A stretch of 64,000 bases of DNA, taken from contig OZ244557.1 in assembly GCA_965217625.1 (NCBI GenBank), forward strand, positions 1,240,001-1,304,000, written 5' to 3'. Origin of the DNA: TK10-74A sp965217625 (lineage in GTDB: Bacteria > Chloroflexota > Dehalococcoidia > Bin125). The notes beneath the pieces are model-generated. The model had not been told where the DNA came from and did not search any database. It worked only from the letters and a program-made list of their open reading frames with translations. Below, one piece after another: positions 60,007 to 64,000 of the stretch. The position numbers were made by a program, and so were the translations under genes. The first letter of the stretch is position 1, and each line of letters starts with the position of its first letter.

Positions 60007-60864
60007 ATGGTTCTGCGCATCGTCAAGCAGTACGAGCGGCTGGCGAAGTTCCGCTTCGGCACATTCATCGGCATGAAGGGGCCGGGCATCGTCATCGTCC
60101 TGCCGGTCATCCATCAGGGCGTACGGGTCGACCTGCGCGAGATCTTCTTCGACGTCCCGCCGCAGCGAAACATCACCCGCGACAACGCCAACGTGGACGT
60201 GGACTTCGTCGTCTACATGCGGGTCGAGAACCCCGAGATGACCGTCCTGGAGGTGCAGGACTTCCTGGGCGCGGCGCGACAGCTCGCGACGACGACGCTG
60301 CGCGCGGTGATCGGCGACCTGATGCTGGACGACGTGCTCTCGCGCCGGGACGAGATCAACGCCGCCATGCAGATCAAGCTGGACGAAGTCACGAACCGCT
60401 GGGGCGTCAAGGTGACGGCCGTCGAGATTCGCGAGATCGAGCCGCCGCCGGCGATCCAAGAGGCGATGACGCGGCAGATGTCGGCCGAGCGCACGCGGCG
60501 CGCGCAGATCACCGAGTCGGAGGGCATACGGGACGCGGCGATCAACGTCGCGGAAGGCGAGAAGCAGGCGGTCATCCTGCGCGCCGAGGGGGATCGGCAG
60601 TCGGAGATCCTGCGCGCCGAGGGGCAGCGGCAGGCGCAGATCCTCGAGGCGGAGGGCTTCGCGCTGGCACTGACGTCGATCAACGAGGTGGCGCAGACCG
60701 CCGACCCCAACACGATGGGCCTGCAGTACCTGGAGACGATGTCGAAGCTGGGCGATGGCCCGAGCACCAAGTGGATCATCCCCATGGAGCTGGCCAGCGT
60801 GGCCCGGTCGATCGGGGACCGGCTGGGTGGGCTGTCGTCGGGCGGGGGGAACGGGTCGAGCTAG
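60007..60864 (+). CDS. SPFH / band 7 (stomatin-prohibitin) protein
   Basis: 285 aa. Residues 20-160 hold the band-7 core: IVIVLPVIHQGVRVDLREIFFDVPPQRNITRDNANVDVDFVVYMRVENPEM, then LRAVIGDLMLDDVLSRRDEIN and WGVKVTAVEIREIEPPPAIQEAM. A long coiled-coil (about 160-230, EGEKQAVILRAEGDRQSEILRAEGQRQAQIL) follows. Unlike most slipins it starts at the first strand with no N-terminal transmembrane helix, so it may be peripheral. GGAGACATC precedes the ATG; a -10-like TAGACT is at 59932-59937. Confidence 0.9.
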   Translation: MVLRIVKQYERLAKFRFGTFIGMKGPGIVIVLPVIHQGVRVDLREIFFDVPPQRNITRDNANVDVDFVVYMRVENPEMTVLEVQDFLGAARQLATTTLRAVIGDLMLDDVLSRRDEINAAMQIKLDEVTNRWGVKVTAVEIREIEPPPAIQEAMTRQMSAERTRRAQITESEGIRDAAINVAEGEKQAVILRAEGDRQSEILRAEGQRQAQILEAEGFALALTSINEVAQTADPNTMGLQYLETMSKLGDGPSTKWIIPMELASVARSIGDRLGGLSSGGGNGSS

Positions 60865-60904
60865 GCGGGGCCTCGTCACGTTGCGCCGGCCCGGGCGGGC
60901 GCGG

Positions 60905-61012
60905 GCCCTCACCCTCGCCCTCTCCCAGAGGGACAGGGAACCGAAGCGCCCAGCGCCCGCGCCCATGTTCCCCCTCTCCATCGTCCAGATGGAGAGGGGG
61001 CCAGGGGGTGAG
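60905..61012. repeat. Composite repeat: second hairpin plus hairpin repeat, copy 3
   Basis: The left part (60917-60950, CCCTCTCCCAGAGGGACAGG with AACCGAAGCGCCC) matches 8338-8371. The right part is the hairpin CCCCCTCTCCATC / GATGGAGAGGGGG (60970-60982 with 60988-61000) and CCAGGGGGTGAGGTG. It lies directly after the stop of the minus-strand permease gene (61018), again in the orientation seen at copies 1 and 2. Confidence 0.85.
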
Positions 61013-61017
61013 GTGCG

Positions 61018-61914
61018 CTAATCGGCGCCGCGGAGGCGCGGGTCGAGCAGGTCGCGCAAGACGTCCCCCAGCAGATTGAAGGCCAGCACGGTCAGCACGA
61101 TGGCCATACCCGGGAAGATCGCCGGCCACCCGTTCGTGGGCAGGAAGCGCTGCGAATCCTGGAGCATCGTCCCCCAGGAGGGGTCCGGGGGCTGCGTTCC
61201 CAGTCCGAGGAAGGCGAGGCCGGCCTCCGCGATGATCGCGAAGCCGATGCCCAGCGAGGCCTGCACCAACACCGGCGCCAGCACGTTCGGCGTGACGTGG
61301 CGGAAGAGGATGCGCGCTGTGCCTGCCCCCATCGACCGCGCCGCCAGGACGTAGTCGTTCGCCTTCGCGGACAGCGTGCTCCCGCGGACGACACGCGCAT
61401 ACAGCGGGATGAACACCACCCCGATCGCGATCATCACATTGACGAGGCTCGACCCAAGCACGGCGATCACGACCAGCGCCAGGAGCAAGGCGGGGTACGC
61501 GTACAGCGCATCCATCACGCGCATCATCGCCTCATCCTTGAAGCCGCCCAGGTAGCCCGCGAGCAGCCCGTACGGGAGGCCGATGCCCACACCGATCCCC
61601 ACGGAGATCAGGCCCACGAGCAGCGCCGTCCGCGCCCCGTGGACGATCCGCGAGTACGAGTCGCGGCCGATCTTGTCGGCCCCGAACCAGTGCTCCCAGG
61701 TGGGTCCCACGGAGGACGCCTCGGGGTCGATTGCGAGGGGGTCATGTGTCGAGGCGAAGCCCGGGAAGAGCGCGAAGAAGAGGACTACCAGCACGATCGC
61801 CAGGCTCACGACCCCCGCGGGCCGCCGCCGGAAGCGTCGGGCGAACTCCCGTTCACGCGACCAGCGCCGCCTCGTGATTTGCAGCGGCAGGGCGTCCATC
61901 TGTCGCTCAGGCAT
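61018..61914 (-). CDS. Dipeptide/oligopeptide ABC permease, DppC type
   Basis: 298 aa. About six membrane segments and the DppC opening FALFPGFASTHDPLAIDPEASSVGPTWEHWFGADKIGRD. The EAA loop is AARSMGAGTARILFRHVTPNVLAPVL. It starts at ATG 61914, overlapping the dppB stop. With dppB and the binding protein to its right it forms a peptide-type importer; the ATPase genes are not in the window. Confidence 0.9.
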   Translation of the reverse strand: MPERQMDALPLQITRRRWSREREFARRFRRRPAGVVSLAIVLVVLFFALFPGFASTHDPLAIDPEASSVGPTWEHWFGADKIGRDSYSRIVHGARTALLVGLISVGIGVGIGLPYGLLAGYLGGFKDEAMMRVMDALYAYPALLLALVVIAVLGSSLVNVMIAIGVVFIPLYARVVRGSTLSAKANDYVLAARSMGAGTARILFRHVTPNVLAPVLVQASLGIGFAIIAEAGLAFLGLGTQPPDPSWGTMLQDSQRFLPTNGWPAIFPGMAIVLTVLAFNLLGDVLRDLLDPRLRGAD

Positions 61915-62851
61915 AGCGGATGCGCGGATCCAAGAACGCGTAGGACACGTCCACGACCAGGTTCGCCAGGGCGACAGCGGTGGCCACCAGCAGTGCGATC
62001 GCCTGCACCGTGATGACCTCACGCTGGAAGATCGAGTCGATCAGCAGTTTCCCCACGCCCGGCAACGCGAAGACGGATTCGATGATGATGGCGCCGCCGA
62101 CGATGGTGGAGACCTGTATCCCCAGCACGGTGACGACGGGGATGAGCGCGTTGCGGAAGGCGTGCCGCACGATCACGGTCCGCCCCCGGAGGCCTTTGGC
62201 GTAGGCCGTGCGGACGTAGTCCTGTCGCAGCACCTCCACCAGGGCGGCCCGCGTTTGGCGCGCCAGGACGGCCGACTGGAATACCCCGATGGCGATGGCC
62301 GGCAAGATAAGCGAGCGCAGGTTCTCGAGTGGATCATCGAGGAAGCTGGTGAAGCCGGTGGTTGGGAACCAGCCCAGTCGCACCGAGAAGAACAAGACCA
62401 GCATCAGCGCCAGCCAGAAATTCGGGATGGCGGCTCCGAGCACGGCGAATATCGTCCCCCCGTAGTCGAATGGGGTGTTGGGGCGCGCCCCGGCGAGCAG
62501 CCCGATGGGGATCCCGATCATGACCGCGACGATCATCGCCAGGATGCCCAGTTCGAGCGTCACCTCCAGCCGTTTGCTGAGCAGCGTGCTGACGTCGTCC
62601 CCCGCTCGCACGCTCTTTCCGAAGTCGCCCTGGATGGCGTTGCCGATCCAGTCCAAGTACCGCACCAGCACGGGCCGGTCGAGCCCCAGCTGCTGCCGGA
62701 TCGCCTCCACGGCGTTCAGATCAGCCTCCTCGCCCAGTACCGCGAGGACTGGATCGCCGGGGAGCAGCGCCACGGCGAAGAACGTGATCAGCGAGATGAG
62801 GATGATGACGGGAATCGTCGCCAGCAGCCGGCGGGCGATGTAGGTGGCCAT
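61907..62851 (-). CDS. Dipeptide/oligopeptide ABC permease, DppB type
   Basis: 314 aa. MATYIARRLLATIPVIILISLITFF, PGDPVLAVLGEEAD and the EAA loop YAKGLRGRTVIVRHAFRNALIPV identify a DppB-type permease with about six membrane helices. It overlaps dppC by eight bases. A 225-base gap, filled with repeats, separates it from the binding-protein gene. Confidence 0.92.
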   Translation of the reverse strand: MATYIARRLLATIPVIILISLITFFAVALLPGDPVLAVLGEEADLNAVEAIRQQLGLDRPVLVRYLDWIGNAIQGDFGKSVRAGDDVSTLLSKRLEVTLELGILAMIVAVMIGIPIGLLAGARPNTPFDYGGTIFAVLGAAIPNFWLALMLVLFFSVRLGWFPTTGFTSFLDDPLENLRSLILPAIAIGVFQSAVLARQTRAALVEVLRQDYVRTAYAKGLRGRTVIVRHAFRNALIPVVTVLGIQVSTIVGGAIIIESVFALPGVGKLLIDSIFQREVITVQAIALLVATAVALANLVVDVSYAFLDPRIRYA

Positions 62852-62942
62852 CGTGTGCCTTCATGGGGGGCCTCGTTCCCCCCTTGTCCCGCCGGCCGGA
62901 CCTCACCCCCTGGCCCCCGAGCCGCGTCGCGCCGCGTTCGCG

Positions 62943-63007
62943 GTAGGGGCGACCCTTGTGGTCGCCCCGCCGGGCGGAGTCCGGGCGCCCACGAGGGGCG
63001 CCCCTAC
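62943..63007. repeat. GTAGGGGC inverted-repeat element
   Basis: A 65-base element bounded by GTAGGGGCG (62943) and CGCCCCTAC (62999-63007), with an internal stem GGGGCGACC / GGTCGCCCC (62946-62954 with 62960-62968). Ends match the GTAGGGGCGG at 8410-8420. It looks like a small non-autonomous palindromic element between dppB and the binding-protein gene. Confidence 0.7.
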
Positions 63008-63024
63008 GACGCCGTGGTCACGTT

Positions 63025-63067
63025 CCCCCTCTCCACCGTCCCGATGGAGAGGGGGACAGGGGGTGAG
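63025..63067. repeat. Hairpin repeat, copy 4
   Basis: Stem CCCCCTCTCCA (63025-63035) with TGGAGAGGGGG (63045-63055), then ACAGGGGGTGAGG. It lies 22-52 bases after the stop of the minus-strand binding-protein gene at 63077, same orientation as the other three. Confidence 0.85.
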
Positions 63068-63076
63068 GCCGGCGGG

Positions 63077-64000
63077 CTACGTCGCCCAGCGGACGTCGTT
63101 CTGCCCGAAGTGCGCTTTTCCATCCCCAAAGAGCTCGTATTGCAGATCGGCATCGTGCGCGACGACCTGGGCCCAGTAAAAGTTCTTGATGTGCCAGGAC
63201 CGTGCCTCCATGAGCCGGTTCAGCTCGCGCATCGCCTCGATCCGGGGTTCGGTGGCGAACGTCTCGGCCACCTTCGTGAACGCCGCCTGAAGCTCCGGAT
63301 CCTTGTCGGGCGGCAGGATATGGTCGTAGGGTGCGCCCGCGCCCCCGTTCCAGAAGATCTGCTGCCAGATATCGGCTCGCATCGACATGCCAGAGAACTG
63401 GCCTCCATCCGTCCCCTCGAAGAAACCCTGCCAGAAGTCGGGGGCGGGCCGCGGCTGGATGTTCATCTTGATGCCGAACTCGGCGAGCTGGGCCTGGATG
63501 AACTCCGTCTCATTCAGGGTGACGGGGTCGTTGTGGACCGGCATGTCGAACTCGAAGCCGTCCGAGAGGCCACCGGCGTCCAGGTGCATACGCACGAGCT
63601 CCGGGTCGTACTCCCAGAAGGTCTCGTCCGGGTCGTGGTAGATGGTTGAGGGGCCCAGCCAGCCCCAGTGGTTCGGGGTGTGCAGATTGTCGTAGACCAC
63701 GTCGACGACCGCGTCGCGATCGTAGGCGGCGTTGAACGCGTGGCGGGCGTGCTCGTTGATCCAGGGCTCGTGGAGCGGCTGGAGAGCGAAGAAGCGATGA
63801 GAATTCGTGGGCGCCGTTTGTATGGTGAGCCCCGCATCTTCCATCCGGGGGAAGTCTTCCGCGCTCGGGCGCCACTGAATATCGTAATCGCCCGCGATGA
63901 GGCCGTTGGTTGCCTGCCCCGCCTCCACCGACTGCAAATACGTGATCCGCTCCACGCTGGGGGCGTTGGGCAGCCAGTAGTTGCGGTTGGCTTCCACGAT
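63077..64000 (-). CDS. Family-5 ABC substrate-binding protein, C-terminal part only
   Basis: The open frame runs off the right edge; 307 residues of the C-terminal lobe are visible. The NYWLPNAPSVERITYLQSVE start matches the middle of SBP_bac_5 proteins, with HARHAFNAAYDRDAVVDVVYD and ELVRMHLDAGG following. It ends with HFGQNDVRWAT. It has only distant similarity to the two alanine-stalk proteins. It is the receptor of the dppBC-like operon, since all three read in the same direction. Whether it has an N-terminal stalk lies outside the window. Confidence 0.88.
   Translation of the reverse strand: MVEANRNYWLPNAPSVERITYLQSVEAGQATNGLIAGDYDIQWRPSAEDFPRMEDAGLTIQTAPTNSHRFFALQPLHEPWINEHARHAFNAAYDRDAVVDVVYDNLHTPNHWGWLGPSTIYHDPDETFWEYDPELVRMHLDAGGLSDGFEFDMPVHNDPVTLNETEFIQAQLAEFGIKMNIQPRPAPDFWQGFFEGTDGGQFSGMSMRADIWQQIFWNGGAGAPYDHILPPDKDPELQAAFTKVAETFATEPRIEAMRELNRLMEARSWHIKNFYWAQVVAHDADLQYELFGDGKAHFGQNDVRWAT

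Overview
The window is a high-GC bacterial chromosome segment, densely coding on both strands, with no rRNA, tRNA, transposase or CRISPR that I could recognise. The gene content points to an aerobic, free-living member of the Chloroflexota; an actinobacterium is the main alternative. Evidence for this: coenzyme F420 genes (cofE, npdG, an F420-type LLM oxidoreductase), a large UPF0182 membrane protein, nickel superoxide dismutase with its maturation protease, hopanoid side-chain genes (hpnH-hpnG-hpnA), a tungstate/molybdate ABC importer, a thiolase paired with a DUF35-like protein, and two families of intergenic palindromes of the CCCCCTCTCC and GTAGGGGC types. The phylum call is inference from content, not from a marker phylogeny.

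Layout. 0-11 kb: two near-duplicate family-5 (peptide/opine/nickel type) substrate-binding lipoproteins, each with an alanine-rich coiled-coil stalk of about 237 residues. They bracket cofE-npdG and a split NMT1/THI5-type ABC importer with an HxlR regulator. 11-19 kb: a four-cluster ferredoxin, a repeat-rich lipoprotein, a GltD-like oxidoreductase, SirB1-like, YjbQ, ModE-like, MidA-like and peroxiredoxin genes. 19-21.6 kb: an IscU-like scaffold, a truncated molybdo-flavoprotein-like protein, an LLM oxidoreductase and a MocA-like nucleotidyltransferase. 21.7-26.3 kb: hpnHGA, then the DUF35-like and thiolase genes. 26.4-33 kb: thiamine pyrophosphokinase, FmdB, sodN/sodX, groEL behind a CIRCE operator, pyruvate kinase and a glutaredoxin. 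33-38.7 kb: tupABC, a PIG-L deacetylase, a geranylgeranyl-reductase-like flavoprotein and endonuclease III. 38.8-49.6 kb: arginine biosynthesis (argC, J, B, D, G, H) interrupted by the UPF0182 gene and a small unknown gene. 49.7-58.9 kb: rpe, rpmB, fakA-like, degV, recG, argS, trpS. 58.9-64 kb: a UbiA prenyltransferase, an SPFH protein, and a dipeptide ABC operon whose binding protein runs off the right edge.

The strongest recurrent signals are these. (1) A -10 hexamer of the form TANNNT, often TAGRCT or TAGGCT, lies 5-10 bases before the start codon of at least seven genes that lack a Shine-Dalgarno, implying leaderless transcripts. (2) The paralogous binding-protein promoters carry a homopolymeric G tract of 10 or 17 bases exactly where the -35 box should be. 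(3) One hairpin repeat sits in the same orientation just after four separate minus-strand peptide-transporter genes. (4) There are several departures from family norms: a 13-residue insertion beside the ArgJ autocleavage site, QVGN in place of the HIGH motif in ArgS, and a DUF35-like protein with no cysteine at all.
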